A DNA stretch of 64,000 nucleotides from Chitinophagales bacterium (GTDB taxonomy: Bacteria > Bacteroidota > Bacteroidia > Chitinophagales > LD1). Both the position numbers and the translations under genes were made by a program. The stretch lies in assembly GCA_019638515.1 (NCBI GenBank), contig JAHBTS010000003.1, positions 1-64,000 on the forward strand, in the 5' to 3' direction. How positions within the stretch are numbered: position 1 is the stretch's first letter; each line of letters opens with the position of its first letter. Positions 38,439-46,849 of the stretch are shown piece after piece. The notes under the pieces were generated by a model. That model was not told the origin of the DNA. It saw only the letters and a list, made by a program, of their open reading frames with translations, and ran no database searches.

Positions 38439-39458
38439 ATGTTATATACACAAGATGTAGTAAACTTCTTATCGAAATTATCTGTAAAAAAAGTGCTGAA
38501 TGCCTTCGGCATTTTTGCATCGTATTACATCAGCCATTTAACACGCAAACCCATTTTGTGGGGAAAACCCATTACCATTTCTATTGAACCAACCACCAAC
38601 TGCAATCTAGGTTGCCCCGAATGCCCAAGCGGATTAAAAGCCTTTACGCGCCCCACCGGAAACATAGAAGCTACCAACTATAAAAAACTATTGGATGAAA
38701 TAAACAGCACCACAGTTTACTGCTATTTCTACTTTCAAGGCGAGCCGTTTATGCACCCCAAATTTTTAGAATTGGTACAGTATGCCACCCAGCGGAATCT
38801 ATATACCGTAACATCTACCAATGCCCATTTTTTAACCAAAAGAAAAGCGTTGGAAACCGTACAAAGCGGCTTAAACAGAATTATTATTTCCATAGACGGC
38901 ACCACACAAGAAGTGTACGAAAAATATAGAATAGCAGGCGATTTGAATAAAGTTATTCAAGGAACAAAAAATTTGGTTGAAGCAAAAAGAGAACTAAAAT
39001 CCAATACACCACACATCATTATTCAATTTTTGGTAGTGCGCCACAACGAGCACCAAATAGAAGATGTAAAACAACTGGGAAAAGAACTGGGCGTAGATGA
39101 AGTAAAATTTAAAACAGCACAAATTTACGATTACGAGAACGGTAACCCGCTTATTCCCAAAAATGAACAATATGCCCGCTATAAGAAAACAGAATCCGGC
39201 AAATACCTTATTAAAAACAAGCTGGAAAACCGCTGTTGGAAATTATGGCACAGTGCCGAAATTACTTGGGATGGGAAGGTAGTGCCTTGCTGCTTCGATA
39301 AAGATGCCAAGTACGAAATGGGCAACGTTTTTACCGATTCGTTTTCCACTATTTGGAACAATAAAAGCTACACATCTTTCCGCAGTCGCCTGCTGCAAGG
39401 CAGAAAAGAAATAGATATTTGTACCAACTGCAGCGAAGGGCTGAAAGTATGGGAATAG
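38439..39458 (+). CDS. Radical SAM / SPASM-domain protein
   Basis: 339 residues from the ATG at 38439; an in-frame TTG 18 nt earlier is less likely. The [4Fe-4S]-SAM motif is Cys55-x3-Cys59-x2-Cys62 (CNLGCPEC). The barrel includes YFQGEPFMHP (the GE motif), IIISIDGTTQEVYEKYR and FLVVRHNEHQIEDV. The C-terminal SPASM-like half has seven late cysteines (CWKLW, VVPCCFD, CTNC) that could bind one or two more Fe-S clusters. SPASM enzymes modify peptides, sugars or cofactors. There is no obvious small peptide gene next to it, so a glycan or nucleotide-sugar substrate is as likely as a peptide. It begins 39 nt after the glycosyltransferase, likely same transcript. Confidence 0.9.
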   Translation: MLYTQDVVNFLSKLSVKKVLNAFGIFASYYISHLTRKPILWGKPITISIEPTTNCNLGCPECPSGLKAFTRPTGNIEATNYKKLLDEINSTTVYCYFYFQGEPFMHPKFLELVQYATQRNLYTVTSTNAHFLTKRKALETVQSGLNRIIISIDGTTQEVYEKYRIAGDLNKVIQGTKNLVEAKRELKSNTPHIIIQFLVVRHNEHQIEDVKQLGKELGVDEVKFKTAQIYDYENGNPLIPKNEQYARYKKTESGKYLIKNKLENRCWKLWHSAEITWDGKVVPCCFDKDAKYEMGNVFTDSFSTIWNNKSYTSFRSRLLQGRKEIDICTNCSEGLKVWE

Positions 39459-39464
39459 CTTACT

Positions 39465-40559
39465 TTAGAGTACTTTACATTTTTTTCCTTGTTCAAAATC
39501 CTCAAACAGATAAGTGCCCAAACCTTGTACCGAAGTATAGAATGCCTTACCTCTATTTACTTTAGTAAACTCTTCTACAAAATTGCGCAAGGCCTCGTCA
39601 TCGGCAAGCATAAATGTTGTAATAGGAATTTTTAGCTTCTGTGCGCGGGCGGCAAGCAACAAACAACGGCTTACAATTTTCTTATCTAATCCAAAACTAT
39701 TCCTGTAATACTGTCCATTTTCCTTAATGCAACTTGGTTTGCCGTCTGTAATCATAAAAATTTGCTTATTGGTATTCTTGCGCCTTTGCAATAAATCTAT
39801 TGCAAGCTCCAATCCTGCCACCGTGTTGGTATGGTACGCTCCGGCTTGCAGGCTCAGCAAATCTTTCAATTCAATTTGCTGAGCATCATCTCCAAACACA
39901 AGTATATCTAAGGTGTCTTTCGGATATTTCCTTTTCAACAATTCCGCCATAGCCATAGCCACATGCTTGGCAGGTGTTATACGGTCTTCGCCATATAAAA
40001 TCATGCTGTGCGAAATATCTATCATCAACACCACAGAGGTTTGTGTTTTGTAGTTTTTCTCTACAACTTCTATATCGCACTCATTCAGCTTAAAATTATC
40101 TATGCCTCCATGTTTCTGCGCATTGCGGAATGTATCGAGCATAGAAATTTGCTCTAAGGCATCGCCATAAAAAAACGGGCGCAATTCACTCATAGCTTCA
40201 TCGCCATTGCCGCCCGAAAAAACATAATGATTGCCTTCCCTGCTTCGCCTTAATGTGCCAAAAATAAGCTCCAGAGCCTGCTGCCTGATGTATTGCTCCA
40301 GTTTTGCAGTAACGCTGTGTTTGTTTCCGCCCAAGTTATCCTTTTGTAGATAGCCTGCGGCAGTTAAGTCCTCCACAAATTGAGTGGCACAGTAACTACC
40401 TTGTGTTAGTTGCTGCTCGTTATTTATATCGCCCAACCAATCGGCAGCTTCCTGCACATTGCCCGATGTATAAGTAATGAGTTGTGCAAAAGTATCCAGC
40501 AGTTTACTAAACTTTGTACCACCTGTTGGATGCTCCTTTTTGAATCTAAAACCTATCAT
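39465..40559 (-). CDS. VWA-domain protein
   Basis: 364 residues, no signal peptide. The N-terminal 170 residues are helical and unlike families I know. A von Willebrand A domain (about 174-350) has an intact MIDAS: Asp181-x-Ser183-x-Ser185 (DISHSM), a threonine near 245 (HTNTVAG), and MITDGKPS. VWA proteins of this type usually serve as metal-dependent adaptors for MoxR or magnesium-chelatase-like AAA+ ATPases; none is adjacent. Convergent with the radical SAM gene (6-bp gap). Confidence 0.85.
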   Translation of the reverse strand: MIGFRFKKEHPTGGTKFSKLLDTFAQLITYTSGNVQEAADWLGDINNEQQLTQGSYCATQFVEDLTAAGYLQKDNLGGNKHSVTAKLEQYIRQQALELIFGTLRRSREGNHYVFSGGNGDEAMSELRPFFYGDALEQISMLDTFRNAQKHGGIDNFKLNECDIEVVEKNYKTQTSVVLMIDISHSMILYGEDRITPAKHVAMAMAELLKRKYPKDTLDILVFGDDAQQIELKDLLSLQAGAYHTNTVAGLELAIDLLQRRKNTNKQIFMITDGKPSCIKENGQYYRNSFGLDKKIVSRCLLLAARAQKLKIPITTFMLADDEALRNFVEEFTKVNRGKAFYTSVQGLGTYLFEDFEQGKKCKVL

Positions 40560-40715
40560 TATCTAAACATACAACTGCTTATTTACAAGTTGCTGCCACA
40601 GGTAAGAATTGGGCAATTTTAGAATGATAGACAAATTGTACACAAAATGTGAAGCATTCATTTTTAAAAACCGACCGTTAATGCGAAATTTGCAGCCATA
40701 CTAAATAATTATTGC

Positions 40716-41837
40716 ATGAAAAAACTCCTTACGCTCTTAGCTGTATGTATATCGTTAGCAGCCATAAGCCGAACAAAAGCACCTTACATTTTAGATGAAA
40801 AGGGAAACAAAATACTTATTAGCAAAGATAGCTCTTGGCGCTTTGCAGGCTACATCGGTTTAAGCGGTTCGCAAGCCGCTTACTATCAGTGGGTTCCTGG
40901 CAACCAGTTTGCCCTAAGCATCAACTTTAATGCTTTTGCTTATGCCAACTACAAAAAAGGAAAATGGAGTTGGAACAATAACTTAGATGCCAAATACGGT
41001 ATAGTAGCTTTAGGCCGCTACAAAAGCGTACCCGATAGAAAATATCCATTTAAAAAGAGTGATGACCTCTTACAAATAAACTCCCTTGCTGGCTATAACG
41101 TGGCCAAAGGTTTGGATATAAGTTTATTGCTAAACTTTAAAACACAGTTTGGCAGCGGCTACACCTATAAGTTAGATTCTGCCGGAAAAGAATACAGCAA
41201 AACAATGACCTCTAAATTTTGCGCACCTGCGTTCATGAAAATTGGTCCCGGTATTACCTACAAACCGGTAGATTATTTCACCTTATTCTTTTCTCCGGTT
41301 ACAGCAGATTTCACCTTTGTAGATAGAAGCGAAACCAGAATAAGCAATGTGCCTGTTGAAGACCGCATACAAAGAGTAGATGAAACCACTTTTGGTTTAG
41401 AAAAAGGTCAATCAGTTTTAGTAAGTGCCGGAGCTTACTTAAAAGCTAACTTCCAAAAAGACATTGTAAAAAACATCAACTACAAAACTCAATTAGAGGT
41501 GTATTACGATTACACCTACCCCAACACTATTAAAGAAGACAGTGGCGTAAGTTTGTATAAAGAAAGAATTATAGATAATGCAGCCCTAAGAAAAGAAGCA
41601 CGCCAACAAGTAGATGTAGATTGGCAAAACGATGTAATCTTTAAAGTAAACAAGTTCATTAGTGCCACACTTTTTTGGAGAATAAAATACCGCTGGAGAG
41701 AATTGGTACCGGTAGATGATAACAAAGATGGATTTCAAGATAATGTTACCAAACCCGATGGCACATCGGTTCCAAAAACTCGTAGAGGTGTGCAAATCGC
41801 AGAGGTACTAGGCATTGGATTTTCGTATAAATTTTAA
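40716..41837 (+). CDS. DUF3078-family protein
   Basis: 373 residues. Signal peptide MKKLLTLLAVCISLAAIS, then a beta-rich mature protein. DUF3078 traits: WRFAGYIGLSGSQAAYYQWVPG, NFNAFAYANYKKGKWSWNNNLDAKYGI, and a final GVQIAEVLGIGFSYKF strand like an outer-membrane barrel end. The family is common in Bacteroidota and probably sits in the outer membrane; no function is known. It precedes yqeY by 9 nt and the two likely share a transcript. Confidence 0.88.
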   Translation: MKKLLTLLAVCISLAAISRTKAPYILDEKGNKILISKDSSWRFAGYIGLSGSQAAYYQWVPGNQFALSINFNAFAYANYKKGKWSWNNNLDAKYGIVALGRYKSVPDRKYPFKKSDDLLQINSLAGYNVAKGLDISLLLNFKTQFGSGYTYKLDSAGKEYSKTMTSKFCAPAFMKIGPGITYKPVDYFTLFFSPVTADFTFVDRSETRISNVPVEDRIQRVDETTFGLEKGQSVLVSAGAYLKANFQKDIVKNINYKTQLEVYYDYTYPNTIKEDSGVSLYKERIIDNAALRKEARQQVDVDWQNDVIFKVNKFISATLFWRIKYRWRELVPVDDNKDGFQDNVTKPDGTSVPKTRRGVQIAEVLGIGFSYKF

Positions 41838-41846
41838 GATAGCATT

Positions 41847-42299
41847 ATGATGTTAGAAGAAACAATAAACAACGATTTAAAAGCTGCCATGCTTGCCAAA
41901 GACGAAGCAGCCGTGCGCAGTTTGCGCGCCATAAAAGCAGCCATTATTGTAGCAAAAACAGAGAAAGGAGCAGGTGGCGTTTTAGCTGCCGATAAAGAAC
42001 TGGGCTTACTGCAAAAGTTAGTAAAGCAGCGTAAAGAAAGTATCGAAATTTTTGAAAAAGAAAACCGCGCAGACCTTGCTCAAAAAGAAAAAGAAGAAGT
42101 AGCAGTTATAGAAAAATATCTTCCGGCAATGATGAGTGAAGAAGAAGTGCGCGCAGGCGTGCAAAAAATTATTGCCGAAACCGGAGCTACCTCGCAAAAA
42201 GAAATGGGAAAAGTAATGGGTGCAGCTTCCAAAGCTTTTGCCGGAAAAGCAGACAACAAACTAGTTGCCGAAATTATTAAATCGCTTTTAGCAAGTTAA
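41847..42299 (+). CDS. GatB/YqeY-domain protein
   Basis: 150 residues with the YqeY fold: MLEETINNDLKAAMLAKDEAAVRSLRAIKAAI, then the RKESIEIFEKENRADLAQKEKEEVAVIEKYLP block and a C-terminal QKEMGKVMGAASK segment. This domain also forms the tail of GatB, where it contacts tRNA. The stand-alone protein may bind tRNA, but its role is unproven. A clear terminator follows. Confidence 0.94.
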   Translation: MMLEETINNDLKAAMLAKDEAAVRSLRAIKAAIIVAKTEKGAGGVLAADKELGLLQKLVKQRKESIEIFEKENRADLAQKEKEEVAVIEKYLPAMMSEEEVRAGVQKIIAETGATSQKEMGKVMGAASKAFAGKADNKLVAEIIKSLLAS

Positions 42300-42322
42300 A
42301 AGCCTACATCTCAAAAAAACAG

Positions 42323-42357
42323 AAGCCACAAGTAAACTCTTGTGGCTTTTGTTTTTT
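42323..42357 (+). terminator. Intrinsic terminator after yqeY
   Basis: A perfect stem AAGCCACAAG / CTTGTGGCTT with a 6-nt loop, then TTG and a T run. It reaches the end of the convergent smpB gene. Confidence 0.88.
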
Positions 42358-42814
42358 ATCGTAGTTGCTTCTTTATGCGATCTAAAGTGCGTTTAGCATC
42401 CCTGTCTTTAATTGTATTACGCTTATCAAAAGATTTCTTTCCTCTTCCTAGTGCCACTCTTACCTTAAAGAAACCCCGCTCGCTCATAAATAATTCTACC
42501 GGCACTACGGTAAGTCCTTTCTCTCTTATCTTGGCATCTATCTTTTTTAGTTCTCTGTGTGTGAGCAGTAACTTGCGCAATCGGGTAGGTTCATGGTTAT
42601 TCAAGTTGCCGTGCGAGTATTCGGGAATGTGTAAATTTTTAAGCCAAAGTTCGCCACTTTTCATCATGCAATAGGCATCATTAAAACTTCCTCCGCCATT
42701 TCTTAAACTCTTGGTTTCGGTGCCTGTAAGCATAATGCCCGCATCAAATTCATCTAATAATTCAAAGCTAAAACGTGCATCGCGGTTCAATATTTTTATG
42801 TCACTTTTTTTCAT
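42356..42814 (-). CDS. smpB: SsrA-binding protein SmpB
   Basis: 152 residues. Binds tmRNA and brings it to stalled ribosomes for trans-translation. Motifs: NRDARFSFELLDEFDAGIMLTGTETKSLRNG, NLHIPEYSHGN, RLRKLLLTHRE, and the C-terminal tail GRGKKSFDKR followed by DRDAKRTLDR, which enters the decoding site. Its start overlaps the stop of the upstream thioesterase by 4 nt. The tmRNA gene was not found in the window. Confidence 0.96.
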   Translation of the reverse strand: MKKSDIKILNRDARFSFELLDEFDAGIMLTGTETKSLRNGGGSFNDAYCMMKSGELWLKNLHIPEYSHGNLNNHEPTRLRKLLLTHRELKKIDAKIREKGLTVVPVELFMSERGFFKVRVALGRGKKSFDKRNTIKDRDAKRTLDRIKKQLR

Positions 42815-43212
42815 ACACCGAGTTTCATCAATTCAAAATATCTATTCAATTTTTCTTTAGAAATCACTTTTTGTCCGGTGCTGCCCTTTGCCACCAAACG
42901 GCTGCCTACACACACCTTTATGGCACAAATAATTTCATTGCCCTTTAATGCTTCTAAGGTAGCGGTAAAAAGTACTTCTTCGCCTTCAAAAGCAGGTGCA
43001 ATGTGCTCTATGTGTACAAATGTACCTATACCCTCTTCGTGCGCTTCCTTCATTTCCAACACAAATAAACGACCACACCATTCTGCATCGCGCGTAATAG
43101 AAAAAGTTGAATACACCGAGTGTACCACTTCCCCATTAAACGCTGCAAAATCTTCGGGCTTTACACAGTGCGTGTAAGTCTTTTGATCGCCAACATTAAA
43201 CAGATGCTTCAC
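42811..43212 (-). CDS. Hotdog-fold thioesterase
   Basis: 133 residues, start GTG at 43212. No ATG lies nearby in frame and the fold begins at once. One hotdog domain: FNGEVVHSVYSTFSI, then GTFVHIEHIAPAFEGEEVLFTATLEALKGNEIICAIKV, like fluoroacetyl-CoA-thioesterase relatives. Substrate unknown. It probably shares a message with smpB (4-nt overlap). A TATCTTTG box ends only 4 bp before the start codon, so the transcript would be leaderless. Confidence 0.83.
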   Translation of the reverse strand: MKHLFNVGDQKTYTHCVKPEDFAAFNGEVVHSVYSTFSITRDAEWCGRLFVLEMKEAHEEGIGTFVHIEHIAPAFEGEEVLFTATLEALKGNEIICAIKVCVGSRLVAKGSTGQKVISKEKLNRYFELMKLGV

Positions 43213-43216
43213 GTTG

Positions 43217-43224
43217 CAAAGATA
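43217..43224 (-). promoter_or_regulatory. -7 box next to a GTG start (leaderless layout)
   Basis: On the minus strand this reads TATCTTTG, then CAAC, then the GTG start of the thioesterase gene. Confidence 0.5.
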
Positions 43225-43245
43225 GCAATGAAGCCAAAAGTGCCT

Positions 43246-43866
43246 TTAGCTTTTTATTAAATAGCTTTCGTAAGGTGTTCTGGTGGCAATGGAGCGCGCC
43301 AATGTTAGCTCATCGGTATATTCTAATTCGCCTCCAAACGATACTCCCCGTGCAATAGAAGTTATTTTCACGCTAAACGGCTGCAACTTTTTAGATACAT
43401 AAAAAATAGTGGTATCGCCATCCATCGTGGGGCTGAGTGCCATAATAATTTCATTCACCGAATTGCTTTCTACCCTGCGTACCAGCGATTCTATGTGTAG
43501 TGCTTCGGGGCCTACGCCATCTATGGGAGAAATTAACCCGCCCAAAACATGATAGCAACCTCTGTAAACGCCTGTATTTTCTATAGCAATTACTTCGCGA
43601 ATAGTTTCTACAACACACACCGTAGATTGGTCGCGCATGGCACTGGAGCAAATGGCACAATACTCGCTATCGCTTACATTATGGCATGTTTTGCAAAATT
43701 TTGTAGCATGGCGCATAGTGCTTATGGCGCTGCTGAATTGCTCTACCTTTTCGGCATCTTGCTTTAATAAATGAAGTACTAAACGCAGAGCTGTTTTTTC
43801 GCCAATGCCGGGCAATCGTTTAAATTCTGCCACTGCATCGGCAATATATTTCGAAGGATAAAGCAT
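43246..43866 (-). CDS. recR: Recombination mediator RecR
   Basis: 206 residues. N-terminal helix-hairpin-helix ([20 protein letters not shown]), C4 zinc finger ([16 protein letters not shown]), Toprim core ([32 protein letters not shown]) and a C-terminal Walker-B-like tail ([28 protein letters not shown]). With RecF/RecO it loads RecA on gapped DNA. Confidence 0.97.
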   Translation of the reverse strand: MLYPSKYIADAVAEFKRLPGIGEKTALRLVLHLLKQDAEKVEQFSSAISTMRHATKFCKTCHNVSDSEYCAICSSAMRDQSTVCVVETIREVIAIENTGVYRGCYHVLGGLISPIDGVGPEALHIESLVRRVESNSVNEIIMALSPTMDGDTTIFYVSKKLQPFSVKITSIARGVSFGGELEYTDELTLARSIATRTPYESYLIKS

Positions 43867-43907
43867 ATCTTCTTTCTATGAAATTGAGCAATACAAATAT
43901 CAAATAA

Positions 43908-45302
43908 TCAGTGCAACTCCAAAAACCGGGTTGGACCATCTTTAAACTTAAAATACACTGGGTTTATAGCCGTATATTCAATAGTTCCATATTCCGTTAC
44001 AATACGATTTTGTTCTTGCAGCAAATGTTCTTTTGCCTTTGGATTATAGTCTATACCAATACAAACAACCTGCGAAGGAGCAGCAGCAGCGGTGTACAGC
44101 ATACTCTCGTAAGCAGTAGAAAATGTATGGTGAATAACTTCCATGGGCGCATTGTAGGCTGATATAATAAACTTTTGCCCGCCCGCTTGCCGTGCAGCTT
44201 CTACGGCATGACTCCACCATATTTTGCGCTCCGTAAAATGGTGGTGTGCATTAAAAATAGTAATGCTGCGAAGCGAAACAATCAACAGCAATACAATCGT
44301 ACGCACCACATTATTGCCCAAGAGTGGAAACAATTCATATGCAAAAGGAAGTGCCACGCCAATGCTCATTGGTACCCATAAATTTTCCACGTAAAACTTA
44401 TCGGAAAATGGATTGGAAATACAAACCAACACATAGTACCCGGCTACATAACATAGGCACAGCGCCACTTTCAACCATTGCTTTTTTACCACCAACACTA
44501 TGGCGGTTGCAATGCCCAAGAAAGAAAAAATCCAATAGTCCTTTACAAACCACGGCAGCGATTTAAGCACAATCGGAAGCGAAAAAAACTGCGGCAGCAA
44601 TCGCAAACCATCCATGCCGCTGCCTATTTTTCCGGCTTCGTACCAATTCATACTCGCTTGAATAAACCTAAACACAACTGCCAACGCAAGTATTACGCCC
44701 CACGCCAGTGTTTGATACATTGGTATTTCCTTCTGCACAAAAAAATACAACAGCATAAAACCAAATGGCAAAAACACGAGTGGATGCGCCCAAATTGCAG
44801 TAACCATCAACAGTACTGCCAACAATATCCATACTACTTTTTGCGAAATAGATGCTGAATCTTTTTTTATGAGCGCCAAGAACAAAAAAATTAAACCCAC
44901 TCCCTGCGGAAACTCGGATTCGCACCAATAAAATGCATCTGAAGCCAGCAAAATATTAAAGAGCAATAATGCCAAAGCCAACGCCTGCTCTTTTAACAAC
45001 AAAAGCAATATAAATACTACAAAATGAAACATCGGAAACGAAACGGAGTGAATTTGCAACACTTGTGTAAGCGGTAATTGGGCTTTTACTGCCAGCAATG
45101 CAGGCGCTTGGTTTACCAATGCTACAAAACGATTGCCGGGATGGTAAAAAGCTGCATTTCGAATCATTTCAAACATGTAGAAAGAAAAATCTAAAAACAG
45201 TACCCGCTCCCACAAAAAATAAACCGATAAAAAAAGCAATACGCCAAAGCCCACAACTCCGGCTATAAATATGGGCGCATTCTTTACAGATAAAATTTTC
45301 AT
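43908..45302 (-). CDS. Polytopic membrane protein, GT-C-like
   Basis: 464 residues from the ATG at 45302 (an in-frame TTG lies 9 nt upstream). About ten hydrophobic segments fill the first 340 residues, followed by a soluble tail of about 100 residues. The first external loop (LDFSFYMFEMIRNAAFYHPGNRF) and the later CESEFPQG loop have acidic residues where lipid-linked-sugar GT-C enzymes place catalytic ones. I could not assign a family. It is divergent from another GT-C-like gene 50 bp away. Confidence 0.7.
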   Translation of the reverse strand: MKILSVKNAPIFIAGVVGFGVLLFLSVYFLWERVLFLDFSFYMFEMIRNAAFYHPGNRFVALVNQAPALLAVKAQLPLTQVLQIHSVSFPMFHFVVFILLLLLKEQALALALLLFNILLASDAFYWCESEFPQGVGLIFLFLALIKKDSASISQKVVWILLAVLLMVTAIWAHPLVFLPFGFMLLYFFVQKEIPMYQTLAWGVILALAVVFRFIQASMNWYEAGKIGSGMDGLRLLPQFFSLPIVLKSLPWFVKDYWIFSFLGIATAIVLVVKKQWLKVALCLCYVAGYYVLVCISNPFSDKFYVENLWVPMSIGVALPFAYELFPLLGNNVVRTIVLLLIVSLRSITIFNAHHHFTERKIWWSHAVEAARQAGGQKFIISAYNAPMEVIHHTFSTAYESMLYTAAAAPSQVVCIGIDYNPKAKEHLLQEQNRIVTEYGTIEYTAINPVYFKFKDGPTRFLELH

Positions 45303-45352
45303 TCTTTGCAAGAATAAGCATTAAACAGCATCAATTAACGAAACAATAGGTT

Positions 45353-46849
45353 TTGAAATCAACACTCCTCTTTTCGCTCCTACTTACATCAATTCAAGTA
45401 TATGTATTACTCTTCTTTTGGGGTTTAAACCATGAATTTTCGCAAGCGCCCCACTCGGTGCATACCTGGCGGCAATGCGATGGCGCTGCTTTTGGATTGC
45501 ATTATTTTACTTATCAAAATGCACTGCTGCACCCGCAGATATACAACATGGAATTATCTAATGGCGAAGCAGTTTCTGAGTTTCCAATTGTGTATTGGCT
45601 AGCTGCAAAATTGTCGGGCAACTCTTTTGATGCCGCTAATATCCGTTGGCTTTACTTCTTATGCTCCATTATAGCACTATTTGCCGTAAATGCCACGGCA
45701 TACACTATAACTCACTCCTTAGTGCTGAGTTTTTATATTTCATTTTTGCCTTTTCTTTCAACAGTATTCAGTTTTTACAGCAATAACTTTTTGCCCGATG
45801 TGCCTGCTGTGGCAGTAATGCTTACCGCACTCAGTTGTTTTTACTTTTATTATAAAACAAAAAAAGCCGTTTGGCTCGCATTATGCATAGTGTTTTTTTC
45901 GCTTGCAGGCTTGCTTAAACCAACTTCTTTAGTTCCGTATTTGGTACTGCTTTCCGCTATCTTTTTTGAAACGCTTTTAGGGCGAATTACCTTCACAAAA
46001 AAATTAACGGCATCGGTACTGCACACGGCATTACTTACCATACCGCTTATAGTTAGCGCCCTTTGGATACTTTTTGTAAAATACTACAACACGCGCTTTG
46101 GTTCTGCATATTTCAGAACTGTTCCTTTCCCTATTTGGGAATTAGATAAAGAGGATACTTACCACTTCTTTGGAGCACTTGCAAACCGCTGGTATGGCGA
46201 ACATTTTTCGGTAGCAACCAGCAAAGTTTTATTGGCAATAATTCCACTTTCAATACTTATAGCATTTAAAAACAATCGGAGATTAGGCTGGGTTTTATTG
46301 CTTTTTGTAGCACTCCAAATACTGATTATGCTACTGTTTGCGGGGCAATATTACATCCACGATTATTATGCCATTGCCTTGTTTACAACGCCTGTAATTG
46401 CGTATACAGTATTGTTTTACTATCTGCAAAAAAACACACTTTGGCGCTTGTTGCTACCGCTCATATTTATACCCTACACTGTTTCCGAAATTGTTTATAC
46501 CAAAGAAAAACTCAAAGCTCGTTTTGAAACACAATGGGAAGACAGATGGACTACAAAGCTTGTAAAATGTACACCACATTTAGCCAATCATGGATTGCAC
46601 CCCAACGATAAAATTTTGGTTTTGGGCGACCCTTCTTCTTGCATAAGTTTATACACACTACAACGAAAAGGCTGGACAGAAATGAATTTTTTTAGAGTAA
46701 ACAAACACGAAAGTATAGCCATGATGAGAACACATGGTTTAACTTGGGTAGTATTCTTTCCCGATGCAAAAAGTAAAAATGCAGACCTATTCCCTAATGG
46801 TTTTAAGAAGCAATTTTCGCTGGAAGGCTTCGAGTTTGCCCAACTTTAG
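45353..46849 (+). CDS. GT39/ArnT-like membrane glycosyltransferase
   Basis: 498 residues. TTG start at 45353: an in-frame stop (TAG at 45347) lies just upstream and the first internal ATG would remove the first membrane helix. About 10-11 membrane helices. The first loop carries HTWRQCDGAAFGLHYF and EAVSEFPIVYW, the RQxD-type motif of Bacteroidota GT-C proteins that use polyprenyl-phosphate sugars. FLPDVPAVAVMLT and LAGLLKPTSLVPY are typical of later helices. The 3' end overlaps the convergent GtrB-like gene by 4 nt. That gene could supply its lipid-linked donor sugar, which is an inference. Confidence 0.75.
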   Translation: MKSTLLFSLLLTSIQVYVLLFFWGLNHEFSQAPHSVHTWRQCDGAAFGLHYFTYQNALLHPQIYNMELSNGEAVSEFPIVYWLAAKLSGNSFDAANIRWLYFLCSIIALFAVNATAYTITHSLVLSFYISFLPFLSTVFSFYSNNFLPDVPAVAVMLTALSCFYFYYKTKKAVWLALCIVFFSLAGLLKPTSLVPYLVLLSAIFFETLLGRITFTKKLTASVLHTALLTIPLIVSALWILFVKYYNTRFGSAYFRTVPFPIWELDKEDTYHFFGALANRWYGEHFSVATSKVLLAIIPLSILIAFKNNRRLGWVLLLFVALQILIMLLFAGQYYIHDYYAIALFTTPVIAYTVLFYYLQKNTLWRLLLPLIFIPYTVSEIVYTKEKLKARFETQWEDRWTTKLVKCTPHLANHGLHPNDKILVLGDPSSCISLYTLQRKGWTEMNFFRVNKHESIAMMRTHGLTWVVFFPDAKSKNADLFPNGFKKQFSLEGFEFAQL

